From Allobosea sp. (lineage in GTDB: Bacteria; Pseudomonadota; Alphaproteobacteria; Rhizobiales; Beijerinckiaceae), in contig NZ_JAFKFX010000030.1 in assembly GCF_017308075.1 (NCBI RefSeq), positions 1 to 64,000 on the forward strand: a DNA stretch of 64,000 nucleotides. The letters are read 5' to 3'. Made by a program: the position numbers and the translations under genes. Positions 15,280 through 24,072 of the stretch are shown piece after piece. The number at the start of each line of letters is the position of its first letter. Positions within the stretch are counted from its first letter, which is position 1. The notes under the pieces were generated by a model. That model searched no databases, had not been told where the DNA came from, and saw nothing but the letters and a program-made list of their open reading frames with translations.

Positions 15280-16653
15280 ATGCTGTTCAACTCCTTCATC
15301 TTCCTGCTCGGCTTCCTGCCGCTGGCCCTCGCCCTGCACTGGCTGGTCGAGCGTTTCGCGCCGGCCTGGCGGCTGCCCTTGCTTGCCGGGCTGTCCTTCG
15401 CCTTCTACGGCTATTGGGACTGGCGCTTCGTGCCGCTGCTCGGCTTCTCGATCCTGCTCAACTGGCTGATCGCCGAAGCCTTCCAGAAAACCAGGGCCGG
15501 CGCGCTGATCACGCTCGCCATCGTCGCGAACCTCGCCGTGCTGGCGCTGTTCAAATACTTCAACTTCTTTGCCGATCTGGCTGGCATGATTCCGGGATTG
15601 CCGGCGCCGAAGCTCGATCTGGCCCTGCCGCTCGGCATCTCCTTCTTCACCTTCCACCATGTGATGTATCTGACCGATCTGCGCCGCGGCGAGGCGCCGC
15701 GCTATGATCTGGTGCGCTATGCGCTCTACATCGCCTTCTTCCCGCAGGTGCTGGCCGGGCCGCTGGTGCGCTGGCGCGAGATCATGCATCAGTTCGACGA
15801 GCGCCCCTATCTGCGCTCCGACGCGGCCGAGCGCATCGCCCGCGGCCTGATCCTGCTCACCATCGGCCTCGCCAAGAAGGTCCTGCTCGGCGACCCGCTG
15901 GCGGAATACGCCAATCCGGTCTTCGCCGCCGCGGCGCAGGGCAAGGCGATCGCCCTCGGTGAAGCCTGGCAGGCGACCCTCGCCTTCACTTTCCAGATCT
16001 ATTTCGACTTCTCCGGCTATACCGACATGGCGCTCGGCCTGGCGCTGCTCTTCGGCATCGTGCTGCCGCAGAATTTCGACACGCCCTATCGCGCCGTCAG
16101 CCTGCAGGATTTCTGGCGCCGCTGGCACATGACGCTGTCGCGTTTCCTGCGCGACTATCTCTACATTCCGCTCGGCGGTTCGCGCCATGGCCTGCCGCTG
16201 CAGCTCTGGGCCCTGTTCGCCACCATGGCGCTCGGCGGGCTCTGGCACGGTGCCGGACTGAATTTCGTTGCCTGGGGCGCCGCCCATGGCGTCGCGCTGG
16301 CCGTCGGCGTGCTCTGGCGCCGCGCCGGGCTGTCGATGCCCGATCTCCTCGGCTGGGTGCTGACCTTCCTCTTCGTCGCGCTCTGCTGGGTGCTGTTCCG
16401 CGCCACCTCCTTCGACGCGGCCCTCGCCATCTACAAGGGACTGTTCGGCTTCGGTCCATGGGGCGGCGGCTTCAAATGGCGGGCCCTGCTGCCGGCCGCC
16501 GCAGTGGCGATCATCGGGCCGACCGCCTGGGCGCTGGCCTGGAAGTTGCCGCCGGCCCGCTGGCTCGCCGTCGCGACCGCGGTCCTCTTCGTGCTGGTGC
16601 TGTTCAAGATCGGCGACGACGCCAATTATGAGTTCATCTACTTCCAGTTCTGA
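15280..16653 (+). CDS. MBOAT-family membrane-bound O-acyltransferase (AlgI-like)
   Basis: The 457-residue polytopic membrane protein starts MLFNSFIFLLGFLPLALALHW, the hallmark N-terminus of AlgI/DltB-type proteins. The MBOAT core is clear: FQIYFDFSGYTDMALGLALLFG, FDTPYRAVSLQDFWRRWHMTLSRFLRDYLYIPLGG and ALGGLWHGAGLNFVAWGAAHG, with the catalytic histidine in LWHGA. It would move acyl groups across the inner membrane to an exopolysaccharide or envelope polymer. Its 3' end overlaps the next gene by 26 bp, a typical MBOAT plus SGNH pair. The acceptor polymer is unknown. Confidence 0.93.
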   Translation: MLFNSFIFLLGFLPLALALHWLVERFAPAWRLPLLAGLSFAFYGYWDWRFVPLLGFSILLNWLIAEAFQKTRAGALITLAIVANLAVLALFKYFNFFADLAGMIPGLPAPKLDLALPLGISFFTFHHVMYLTDLRRGEAPRYDLVRYALYIAFFPQVLAGPLVRWREIMHQFDERPYLRSDAAERIARGLILLTIGLAKKVLLGDPLAEYANPVFAAAAQGKAIALGEAWQATLAFTFQIYFDFSGYTDMALGLALLFGIVLPQNFDTPYRAVSLQDFWRRWHMTLSRFLRDYLYIPLGGSRHGLPLQLWALFATMALGGLWHGAGLNFVAWGAAHGVALAVGVLWRRAGLSMPDLLGWVLTFLFVALCWVLFRATSFDAALAIYKGLFGFGPWGGGFKWRALLPAAAVAIIGPTAWALAWKLPPARWLAVATAVLFVLVLFKIGDDANYEFIYFQF

Positions 16654-17632
16654 GACGCGCTGGCGCGGCTTCGCCGCGACCTTCGCGCTGGCCGCGGCCG
16701 GGCTCGCTCTGGCGCTGCTGGCGTTCGCCTTCCTGGTCGATCCCTATGACAGCGGCCGCTCGCCCCTCAAGCTGAAGCCCGGCGTCAGCCCGCAGGGCCC
16801 ACGCACCGCCGCCGCCAGCCGCGGCCGCGATCCCCAATTCTCGGGCGCGATCTTCGGCAACTCCCATATCCAGCTCGTCTCGCCGGAAGCGCTGAAGCAG
16901 CAGACCGGCATCGCCTTCGTCTCGCTGATCGCCCCTGCCACCGGCCCGCGCGAATCCCTCGTCCTGCTCGACTGGTTCCTGCGCCACCGCAAGGAGCCGG
17001 CCAGGGCGCTGGTGATCGGCATCGATGTCCGCTGGTGCACGCCCGATGCCAGCCTTCCGGTCGAGAAACCCTTCCCCTTCTGGTTGTTCGAGCGCTCGCC
17101 CGCCGCCTATCTCGCCGGGCTGATGCGCTTCGACGTGATCGAGGAAATCCCCCGCAGGCTGCGCTACCAGACAGCCAAGGCACCGCAACGCGCCCGCCCG
17201 GACGGCTTCTGGAACTATGAGGAAGGCTACGAGGTCCAGGGCTTCCACAATGATCCGGCCCGCCGCGCCCGGCTGCTGGAGCCGATCCAGTCCGGCGGCG
17301 GCAATGCGACCGGCCCCTTCCCCGCCGCCGATGCGCTGCGCGCCCTGCTCGCCCGCCAGGCGCCCGACGCGCCGGTCGTGCTGCTGCGCCCGCCGAATTT
17401 CGTCAGCGCCCTGCCGGTGCCGGGCAGTGCCGATGCAGCCGCCGATTCTGCCTGCCGCGACGCTTTCGCCGGGCTCGCGGCGAGCCGCCCGCGCACCACC
17501 CTGATCGACTGGCGGATCGACCGGCCGGAGAATCGCGAGCCGGACAACTATTTCGACCACAGCCACTACAGGCTGGGGATAGCGCGGCTGGTCGAGGCCG
17601 ACATTGCCGCCGCGATCAACCGATTTCGCTGA
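16628..17632 (+). CDS. SGNH-like periplasmic acyltransferase partner of the MBOAT protein
   Basis: The 334-residue protein has one N-terminal anchor (about residues 15-37) and a periplasmic domain. GAIFGNSHIQLVSPEAL supplies a GNSH block equivalent to the SGNH nucleophile region, and DNYFDHSHYRLGIARLVE supplies the C-terminal Asp/His. These features and the 26-bp overlap with the MBOAT gene suggest an AlgJ/AlgX-type protein that completes acyl transfer onto a glycan. The overall sequence is divergent and I do not recognise a named family. The assignment rests on motifs and context. Confidence 0.72.
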   Translation: MSSSTSSSETRWRGFAATFALAAAGLALALLAFAFLVDPYDSGRSPLKLKPGVSPQGPRTAAASRGRDPQFSGAIFGNSHIQLVSPEALKQQTGIAFVSLIAPATGPRESLVLLDWFLRHRKEPARALVIGIDVRWCTPDASLPVEKPFPFWLFERSPAAYLAGLMRFDVIEEIPRRLRYQTAKAPQRARPDGFWNYEEGYEVQGFHNDPARRARLLEPIQSGGGNATGPFPAADALRALLARQAPDAPVVLLRPPNFVSALPVPGSADAAADSACRDAFAGLAASRPRTTLIDWRIDRPENREPDNYFDHSHYRLGIARLVEADIAAAINRFR

Positions 17633-17777
17633 ATTTACGGTTACTTGCCGGGTAGATCACGGCTCTGCGAAAGCCGATTGTTACGAAGGAGACCAATCGT
17701 TATAAGGGCGCCAAATCGGCGGCCCGACGGCAATGCCGGAAGGGGCGTCGAGCAGCGTGAATTGAGAAAGCCTGCCC

Positions 17778-18200
17778 ATGTCGAAGCAGACCACCCTCGA
17801 TCCCGACTACAAACCTTCCGAGACCGAGCCGTTCATGAACGAGCGGCAGCGCGAATATTTCCGCGGCAAACTGCAGGCCTGGAAGGATGAGATCCTCAAG
17901 GAAGCCAAGGAGACCTTGGTCACCCTGCAGAGCGAGAGCGAGAACCATCCGGACATCGCCGACCGCGCCTCCTCGGAAACCGATCGCGCCATCGAGCTGC
18001 GCGCCCGCGACCGCCAGCGCAAGCTGATCTCCAAGATTGAATCCGCCATCGCCCGCATCGACGAAGGCACTTACGGCTTTTGCGAGGATACAGGCGAACC
18101 GATCTCCTTGAAGCGGCTCGAAGCCCGCCCGATCGCGACCCTCTCGCTCGAAGCCCAGGAACGCCACGAGCGCAACGAACGCGTCTTCCGCGACGATTGA
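17778..18200 (+). CDS. dksA: RNA polymerase-binding transcription factor DksA
   Basis: This 140-residue protein has the DksA layout: an N-terminal helix, a coiled coil (about residues 25-100) with the tip at HPDIADRASSE, and a globular C-terminal module YGFCEDTGEPISLKRLEARPIATLSLEAQERHER. Only one of the four canonical zinc cysteines is present (in FCEDTG), as in other alphaproteobacterial DksA proteins. It should bind the secondary channel of RNA polymerase with ppGpp. It is monocistronic, with a terminator directly after. Confidence 0.95.
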   Translation: MSKQTTLDPDYKPSETEPFMNERQREYFRGKLQAWKDEILKEAKETLVTLQSESENHPDIADRASSETDRAIELRARDRQRKLISKIESAIARIDEGTYGFCEDTGEPISLKRLEARPIATLSLEAQERHERNERVFRDD

Positions 18201-18228
18201 GCCGCGGCAGGGACATGACGATGACAGA

Positions 18229-18259
18229 AGGCCTCGCGGGCGACTGCGGGGCCTTTTTT
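18229..18259 (+). terminator. Rho-independent terminator of dksA
   Basis: AGGCCTCGC (18229-18237) pairs with GCGGGGCCT (18246-18254) with one G-T wobble and an 8-base loop, followed by six T residues (18254-18259). It lies 29 bp after the dksA stop. Confidence 0.85.
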
Positions 18260-18678
18260 GCTTGCCGCGTCGGGCTTGAAGGAAGCGGCGGTTCCGCACC
18301 GGGGGCGGGCCTCGGCCTCAAATCATCATCTGCCCGAGAGCCTGCTGCGAGAATGCGGCGACGACACGGCGTGCCAAAACGCTCCGTAAACCGTTGGATG
18401 GACCCTATTCTCCGCTCCGGCACGCGTTCCGCCGAAGGACAGCGTGATCGAGCGGGAGAAAAGCCCCGCGCGGGAGGGCGCGGGGCTTCTGGCCGCCAGC
18501 CGGTTGGCTTGGGGAGCGTGGCTGGCGGCCGGGAGGTTCGGCGGCCTCGGGAGAGACCGCCGGCCCGGGGCGGGGCGTGGACGTGGGGAGCGTCGCCTGG
18601 TCGCACCGGGTGTCTGCGATGATCGTGGCTTCGGCGTCCCTTTCTCGGATGGCCGGCTCGGTGGTTCGGGGGCCGCCC
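18260..18678. other. Gene-free region between dksA and flgH (convergent)
   Basis: I see no supported gene in this stretch of about 420 bases. It lies between two genes that converge and holds the minus-strand terminator at 18459-18488. The rest is GC-rich sequence without recognisable motifs. Confidence 0.5.
18459..18488 (-). terminator. Rho-independent terminator of the flgFGAH operon
   Basis: AAGCCCCGCGC (18461-18471) and GCGCGGGGCTT (18478-18488) make a perfect 11-bp stem with a 6-base loop. Read on the minus strand, the stem is followed by TTTTC. It lies about 190 bp beyond the flgH stop, the only minus-strand gene upstream of it. Confidence 0.75.
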
Positions 18679-19431
18679 TCAGAAGGGCAGCAGGATGTCC
18701 ATCACCTGCTGGCCGTAACGCGGCTGCTGCACATCGGTGATCTGGCCGCGGCCGCCATAGGCGATGCGGGCCTGGGCGATCTTGGCCGACTCGATGGTGT
18801 TGTCGGATTCGATGTCCTCGGGCCGGATCACGCCGGCGACGATCAGCTCGCGCACCTCGAAATTGACCCGGATCTCCTGCTTGCCCTCGATCACCAGATT
18901 GCCGTTCGGCAGGGTCTGGGTGACGACGGCGGCGACATTGGTGGCGAGCTGCTCGGCCCGGCGCACCGAGCCCGAGCCTTCGCTCGAGCCCTCGGAATCG
19001 AGCTTGAGAAGCTCGCCGGCGCTCGAGCCATTGGGCAGGAAGCGATCGAGCTTGTTCTCGAAGCCCATGATCCGGGCCGCGCCGAAATCCTCGCCGTTCT
19101 TGCGGCTGCGCTTGGTGGTGTTGTCGAGCTGAGCCCGGTCCGTAACCTTGACCTTGACCGTGACGAGGTCGCCGACGAGCCGCGCGCGCTGGTCCTTGAA
19201 GAAGGCGCGCGAACCGGTGCGCCAGAGCGAGTTCGGAGCGTAGGAGGCATGCTCCATCGCCGGCATCGGCATCTGCACGGGCTTGTAGCCCTTGGTCGCC
19301 GTCGGGTCCTCGATCGGCGAGAGCGCCGGGGCCTGGCCGACATTGGCGAGCCGGTCGGCGGCGCCGCAGGCGCCGAGCAGCAAGGCGAGGCCGAGAACGG
19401 CGGGGACAGCGATCGGGTTGCTTCGGGTCAT
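18679..19431 (-). CDS. flgH: Flagellar L-ring protein FlgH (lipoprotein)
   Basis: The 250-residue product starts from the ATG at 19431 (a GTG at 19446 is also in frame). The lipoprotein signal ends LLLGACG, so the cysteine in that lipobox becomes the lipidated N-terminus in the outer membrane. The body contains SLWRTGSRAFFKDQRARLVGDLVTVKVKVTDRAQLDNTTKRSRK and ends in the FlgH signature IESAKIAQARIAYGGRGQITDVQQPRYGQQVMDILLPF. It forms the outer-membrane bushing around the rod. It is the last gene of flgF-flgG-flgA-flgH. Confidence 0.96.
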   Translation of the reverse strand: MTRSNPIAVPAVLGLALLLGACGAADRLANVGQAPALSPIEDPTATKGYKPVQMPMPAMEHASYAPNSLWRTGSRAFFKDQRARLVGDLVTVKVKVTDRAQLDNTTKRSRKNGEDFGAARIMGFENKLDRFLPNGSSAGELLKLDSEGSSEGSGSVRRAEQLATNVAAVVTQTLPNGNLVIEGKQEIRVNFEVRELIVAGVIRPEDIESDNTIESAKIAQARIAYGGRGQITDVQQPRYGQQVMDILLPF

Positions 19432-19461
19432 GATCTCGATCCGCACTTTGAAAACCTGGGT

Positions 19462-20508
19462 TCAGCGCGCCGCGGCGACATGGCCGCCGCCGGGAGGGCT
19501 GACATTGATGCGGCCGGGCCCGCTGACGGTCCCCTGCAGCACCCGCTTGGAATTGAGGTTGGTGACGGCGATGACGTCGCCCATCGCGCCGGCCTCGTTG
19601 GCCCGGGCGCGCATGCTGATCAGCACGCCGCGCGCCTCGTAGACCAGCGTCACCATCTCGCCGCGGCCGACGATCTCCTCGCGCTGGACGTCGCCGCCGC
19701 GCAGCGCGACGCCGGCAAGCAGCGAGCGCCTCGCGACCTTGCCGATCGCCGCCCGCATCTCGCTGAGCTGGTCGTTCGTGCCGGGATCGCGCGGCCGCCG
19801 CTCGACCATGACGTCGCCGGCGGTCAGCGTCTCGCCGCGCGCGATCGGGCGCAGCGGCACCACGACGTCCACAGTCTCGACCAGGAGCCCGGAGACCCGC
19901 ACCGGCTTCAGCCGGGTCGCGGCGCTGCCGGGCACGGCGAGACGACCGATCACACGCCGCGAACGGGCGTCATAGGTCAGGTCGAGCGCCACCATCTCGC
20001 CGGGTAGTTCCGGCTCGACCGCGACCGAAGGGGCGCCGCCGTCGAAGACCAGGGCGAAGGCGCGCGCATCGAAGCCGAAGCGCTCGAGCAGGGCCGTCTT
20101 CACCGCCGACTCGATGTCCTGCCCGGTGATCCGGCGCGCCGCCCGCGTCACCACGACCTGGGCGAGGCCCTGGCTGTCGAGGTCGAGCGCCTCGCGCAGG
20201 ATGCCGTTCTTCAGCGCCGCCTCGACGATCCGGCCGACCTGGATCGTACCGGTTTCGCCCAGCGCCGGGGCGCGGAAGGCCGGCAGGGCACCATCCTGCG
20301 GCGACAGCCCGGCAATCAGGTCGCCGAAGCTGACGATGTCGCGGCTCAGGGTCAGATCGGGCCGCAGACGCGGCTTGCCGGTGGCCGCCTGCGGGGCGCC
20401 GGCGGGAGCGGTAGCGGGAACCTGGGCTGCGACCGGCGCGGCGGGCTCGGCCCGGGCCGCATCCACTGCGAGGCCAAACGCGGCGAGAAGCAGAATGGAG
20501 CGCATCAT
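19462..20508 (-). CDS. flgA: Flagellar P-ring assembly chaperone FlgA
   Basis: The 348-residue exported protein has a signal peptide (MMRSILLLAAFGLAVDAARA), a Pro/Ala-rich spacer, and a SAF-type C-terminal domain (VPLRPIARGETLTAGDVMVERRPRD, then SLLAGVALRGGDVQREEIVGRGEMVTLVYEARGVLISMRARA). It ends NLNSKRVLQGTVSGPGRINV. FlgA assists assembly of FlgI into the P-ring. It lies 17 bp after flgG and 30 bp before flgH. Its length is greater than enterobacterial FlgA (about 220), as is usual in alphaproteobacteria. Confidence 0.93.
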   Translation of the reverse strand: MMRSILLLAAFGLAVDAARAEPAAPVAAQVPATAPAGAPQAATGKPRLRPDLTLSRDIVSFGDLIAGLSPQDGALPAFRAPALGETGTIQVGRIVEAALKNGILREALDLDSQGLAQVVVTRAARRITGQDIESAVKTALLERFGFDARAFALVFDGGAPSVAVEPELPGEMVALDLTYDARSRRVIGRLAVPGSAATRLKPVRVSGLLVETVDVVVPLRPIARGETLTAGDVMVERRPRDPGTNDQLSEMRAAIGKVARRSLLAGVALRGGDVQREEIVGRGEMVTLVYEARGVLISMRARANEAGAMGDVIAVTNLNSKRVLQGTVSGPGRINVSPPGGGHVAAAR

Positions 20509-20525
20509 GGCGTCTCTCCCTGGCT

Positions 20526-21314
20526 CTAGCGGATGATCTGGGTGGTGGACTGCATCATCTGGTCCGCCGCCGAGATCACCTTGGAGTTCATTTCATAGGC
20601 GCGCTGCGCCGCGATCAGCGAGGACAGCTCGGTGACCGCCTGGACATTGCCTTCCTCGAGATAGTTCTGCTGCAAGGTGCCGAAGCCCTCGCCGCCGCCG
20701 ACCCCGTCGATCGCCGGGCCGGAGCCCGCCGTCTCGATGAACAGGTTGTCGCCGAGCGATTCCAGGCCGACCTTGTTGATGAAGCGGGCGAGCTGGATCT
20801 GGCCGAGCTGCTGAGGCGCCGTCTGGCCGGGCATCGTCGCCTCGACGGTGCCCTGTGCGTTGATGCTGACGCTGGTCGCATTGTTCGGGACGGTGATGCC
20901 GGGCTCGACCTGGTAGCCGTCGCGCGTGACGAGCTGGCCCTGAGCGTCGAGATCGAAGGAGCCGTCGCGCGAATAGGCGGTACGCCCGTCCGGCAGGCGG
21001 ATGCGGAAGAAGCCCTCGCCACGGAGCGCGACGTCGAACTGCTTATCGGTCGGTGTCATGTTGCCCTGGGTCATCACCCGGCCGGTCGAGACCGTCTTGA
21101 CGCCCGAGCCGATCGAGATGCCGGCGGGAACCATGGTGTTCTGCTCGGAGGTCGCCGAGCCGGCACGCCGCTGGTGCTCGTAGAGCAGGTCCTGGAAGTG
21201 CACGCGCTGGCGCTTGTAGCCGGTGGTGCGCACGTTCGCGATGTTGTTGGAGATGACCTGAACGTTGAGTTCCTGGGCCATCATGCCGGTGGCGGCGGTG
21301 TGAAGGGCGCGCAT
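20526..21314 (-). CDS. flgG: Flagellar distal rod protein FlgG
   Basis: This 262-residue axial protein has the N-terminal rod motif MRALHTAATGMMAQELNVQVISNNIANVRTTGYKRQRVHFQDLLYE and the C-terminal motif LEEGNVQAVTELSSLIAAQRAYEMNSKVISAADQMMQSTTQIIR. Both are diagnostic of FlgG. The length matches the family exactly (about 262). It is exported by the flagellar type III system and builds the distal rod. It lies between flgF and flgA. Confidence 0.98.
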   Translation of the reverse strand: MRALHTAATGMMAQELNVQVISNNIANVRTTGYKRQRVHFQDLLYEHQRRAGSATSEQNTMVPAGISIGSGVKTVSTGRVMTQGNMTPTDKQFDVALRGEGFFRIRLPDGRTAYSRDGSFDLDAQGQLVTRDGYQVEPGITVPNNATSVSINAQGTVEATMPGQTAPQQLGQIQLARFINKVGLESLGDNLFIETAGSGPAIDGVGGGEGFGTLQQNYLEEGNVQAVTELSSLIAAQRAYEMNSKVISAADQMMQSTTQIIR

Positions 21315-21334
21315 GAGCTTGTCTCCGTTCCGCG

Positions 21335-22078
21335 TCAGGCCTGCTGGTCGGCGAGGCGCGAAATCGCCTTGCCGCGCAGCTCGTCGGTCTTGGCCAGCAG
21401 GGCCGACATGTTCTGATAGGCGCGCTGGACCTCGACGAGGCGGGTCATCTCGGCCACCGCCTTGACGTTGGAACGCTCGAAGGCGCCGGTCTCGAGCCGG
21501 GCCTGCGGGCCGGCCGCCTGGGCCGCGGCGGTCGACGAGAACAGGTTGTCGCCTTCGCTCTGCAGGGCCCGGGGATTGTCGAAGCGGACCTGACGGATTT
21601 TGCCGCGCTGGCCCTGGTCGGAGGAGACGGTGCCGTCAGCGGCGATGCGCGGATTGCTCTCGCTTTCGCCGAACACGATCGGGCCGCCATCGCCGAGCAC
21701 CGGCTGGCCGGACTGGGTGACGAGCTGGCCGCGAGCATTGATGTCGAGCGAGCCGGCGCGGGTGTAGCGCTCACCCTGCGGGGTCTGCACCACGAGGTAG
21801 TTGTCGGCCTGGAGCGCGATATCAAGCGGGTTGCCGGTACGCTCGAGGGTTCCGGTGGAGAGATCGATCGGCGAGCCGCGGTCGATCACATACGAAAGCC
21901 GACGGTCGGCGGACGGAAAGGTGTCGGCGCGGGCGCCCGGCGAGATGAACTCGGCAAAGCGCGCCGAGCGGGCCTTGAAGCCGTTCGTTCCGACATTCGC
22001 CACATTGTTGGCGATGACGTCGAGCTCCCGCGCCAGAGCCATCTGGCGCGACAGGCCGACGAGAAGCGCGTTTTCCAC
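21335..22078 (-). CDS. flgF: Flagellar proximal rod protein FlgF
   Basis: Taking the GTG at 22078 as start gives 247 residues beginning with the conserved ENALLVGLSRQMALARELDVIANNVANVGTNGFKARSARF. The frame is open further upstream but without homology. The C-terminus has the rod motif RSNVKAVAEMTRLVEVQRAYQNMSALLAKTDELRGKAI. It is the first gene of the minus-strand rod/ring operon, divergent from fliL across a region containing a CtrA box. Confidence 0.96.
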   Translation of the reverse strand: MENALLVGLSRQMALARELDVIANNVANVGTNGFKARSARFAEFISPGARADTFPSADRRLSYVIDRGSPIDLSTGTLERTGNPLDIALQADNYLVVQTPQGERYTRAGSLDINARGQLVTQSGQPVLGDGGPIVFGESESNPRIAADGTVSSDQGQRGKIRQVRFDNPRALQSEGDNLFSSTAAAQAAGPQARLETGAFERSNVKAVAEMTRLVEVQRAYQNMSALLAKTDELRGKAISRLADQQA

Positions 22079-22283
22079 GGCCCCTGCTCCCGATCTTTCC
22101 CGCGATCGCCTCGACGCTCCCCAGCGCGGCAATCGCAGCCAAGAGGTCAGCAACGCCCGTGCCAACATGGTTAATCTCAATCAAGATACTGATATAAAAC
22201 GAATAATTGAAAATCGACGACGACCCCGACGGCGGCATGAACCGGCCCGTGCGGCAGAAACGACCCGGCAGATTTTGCCTGTC

Positions 22284-22299
22284 TTAACGAGGTATTAAC
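22284..22299. promoter_or_regulatory. CtrA box between flgF and fliL
   Basis: TTAA-CGAGGTA-TTAACC at 22284-22300 matches the full CtrA consensus TTAA-N7-TTAAC. It lies 70-85 bp upstream of fliL and about 205 bp upstream of flgF, so it may serve one or both divergent flagellar operons. CtrA control of early flagellar genes is well established in alphaproteobacteria. Confidence 0.78.
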
Positions 22300-22368
22300 C
22301 GTAATTCGTCAGGTTCACCTGAAGGGATCGGCGGCTGCGCGCGCCACCTTCCAAGCAGGCGGGCCGCA

Positions 22369-22881
22369 ATGTCGAAGAAGCCGAAAAAGGGCGATGAGGA
22401 GGGCGAAGCCGGCACGAATGCCGCGCCGAAGCCCGGCAAGAAGAAGCTCGTCATGATCGTCGGCGCGGTCGCCCTGCTCGCGCTCGGAGGCGGTGGCTGG
22501 TTCTTCTTCCTGAAGAAGCCGTCCGCCGAGCAGCTCGCGGCGGCCGAGGCCGCCGCTACCGCCAAGAAGCCCGTCACCTTCGTCGAGATGAAGGACATGA
22601 TGATCGGCATCTCGGCCGGCGGCCAGCAGGACCGTCAGCCGATCATCAAGATCAAGGTCGTGCTCGAGATCGCCGACGCCAAGATGTCGGAGCAGATCAA
22701 GCCGCTATTGCCGCGGGTCGAGGATGCCTTCCAGGTCTTCATGCGCGAGCTCAGGCCCGCGGACCTCGAAGGCTCGGCCGGCATGTACCGGCTCAAGGAA
22801 GAGCTGCTGCGACGCGTCAATGTCACGGTCCACCCGGCCAAGATCGACGCAGTGCTCTTCAAGGAACTGCTGATCCAATAG
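22369..22881 (+). CDS. fliL: Flagellar basal body-associated protein FliL
   Basis: The 170-residue protein has a Lys/Glu-rich cytoplasmic N-terminus, a single membrane helix (LVMIVGAVALLALGGGGWFFFL, about residues 27-48) and a periplasmic stomatin-like domain. Its end, RVNVTVHPAKIDAVLFKELLIQ, is typical of FliL. FliL surrounds or supports the stator and is located in the inner membrane. It is the first gene of fliL-fliM-DUF6468-motE, preceded by a CtrA box. Confidence 0.94.
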   Translation: MSKKPKKGDEEGEAGTNAAPKPGKKKLVMIVGAVALLALGGGGWFFFLKKPSAEQLAAAEAAATAKKPVTFVEMKDMMIGISAGGQQDRQPIIKIKVVLEIADAKMSEQIKPLLPRVEDAFQVFMRELRPADLEGSAGMYRLKEELLRRVNVTVHPAKIDAVLFKELLIQ

Positions 22882-22921
22882 CCCGATCCCGCGCAAGAAT
22901 CCCGCAAGGCGACCACCGTCC

Positions 22922-24055
22922 ATGGCCACCGACGATCTCGACCTCGAAGCCTCCGCCAAGGAAAACGCTCCGCTGACGCCGGAAGGCATGGCAGCCGAAT
23001 GGGCGGCCATGCCCGACATCGCTCCCGACGAGAGCGAGGCGGAAGCCCATATCGACCGCCTGATGACTCAGGACGAGATCGACACCATGCTCGGCTTCTC
23101 CATCGGAGAAGACGGCAAGGGCGGCCGCAACGGCATTCAGGCGATCGTCGATTCCGGCTCGGTCACCTATGAACGCCTGCCGATGCTCGAGATCATCTTC
23201 GAGCGTCTGGTCCGGCTGCTCTCGACCAGCCTGCGCAACCTGTTCAGCGACAATGTCGAGGTGACGCTGGAAGGCATCCGCTCGGTCCGCTTCGGCGACT
23301 ACATCAACTCGATCTCGCTGCCGGCGATGCTCGCCGTCTTCAAGGCCGAGGAATGGGATAATTTCGGCCTCGTCACCATCGAATCCGCCCTCACCTATTC
23401 GGTTCTCGACACCATGCTGGGCGGCAAGCGCGGCCAGCCCGCGGCCCGCATCGACGGCAGGCCCTTCACCTCCATCGAGATGAACCTGCTGCGGCGGGTG
23501 ATCGGCGTGGTGCTCGGCGATGCCGAAGCCGCTTTCCGCCCGCTCTCGCCGGTGACCTTCAAGGTCGACCGCATCGAGTCGAATCCGCGCTTCGTCTCGA
23601 TCTCGCGCCCGGCCAACGCCGCGATCCGCGTCGAGCTGCGCTTCGACATGGAGGGGCGTGGCGGTTCGCTGCATGTCCTGCTGCCCTATGCCACCATCGA
23701 GCCGATACGCGAATTGCTGCTCGAAAGCTTCATGGGCGAGAAGCTCGGGCGCGACGCGATCTGGGAGAACCATCTCGCCACCGAAGTCTGGCAGGCGGAT
23801 GTCGCGGTCAAATGCGTGCTGCACGAATGCACGATGCCGCTGAAGCGGGTGATGAAGCTCGAGATCGGCGACACGCTGATGTTCGACGCCCGCCCCGAAG
23901 CGGTCGCCTCGCTGCGCTGCGGCGAGTTCATCGTCAGCGAGGGCCGGATCGGCCGCGTCGACGACAGGATCGCCGTCCAGGTCGTCAGCCCCTTGCGGCG
24001 TTCCAAGACCACGATGGCAGCCTTCGACACCAGCCATCTCACCCCGACAGCCTGA
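22922..24055 (+). CDS. fliM: Flagellar motor switch protein FliM
   Basis: The 377-residue protein shows LMTQDEIDTMLGFS, then YERLPMLEIIFERLVRLLSTSLRNLFSDNVEVTLEGIRSVRFGDY (middle domain) and VLDTMLGGKRG. The C-terminal SpoA domain carries LKRVMKLEIGDTLMFDARPEAVASLRCGEFIVSEGRIGRVDDRIAVQV. An extra N-terminal stretch of about 45 acidic residues precedes the family core, as in other Rhizobiales. FliM forms the C-ring and binds CheY-P. It lies 40 bp after fliL. Confidence 0.96.
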   Translation: MATDDLDLEASAKENAPLTPEGMAAEWAAMPDIAPDESEAEAHIDRLMTQDEIDTMLGFSIGEDGKGGRNGIQAIVDSGSVTYERLPMLEIIFERLVRLLSTSLRNLFSDNVEVTLEGIRSVRFGDYINSISLPAMLAVFKAEEWDNFGLVTIESALTYSVLDTMLGGKRGQPAARIDGRPFTSIEMNLLRRVIGVVLGDAEAAFRPLSPVTFKVDRIESNPRFVSISRPANAAIRVELRFDMEGRGGSLHVLLPYATIEPIRELLLESFMGEKLGRDAIWENHLATEVWQADVAVKCVLHECTMPLKRVMKLEIGDTLMFDARPEAVASLRCGEFIVSEGRIGRVDDRIAVQVVSPLRRSKTTMAAFDTSHLTPTA

Positions 24056-24072
24056 GCCGGGAGCCAGCCGAC

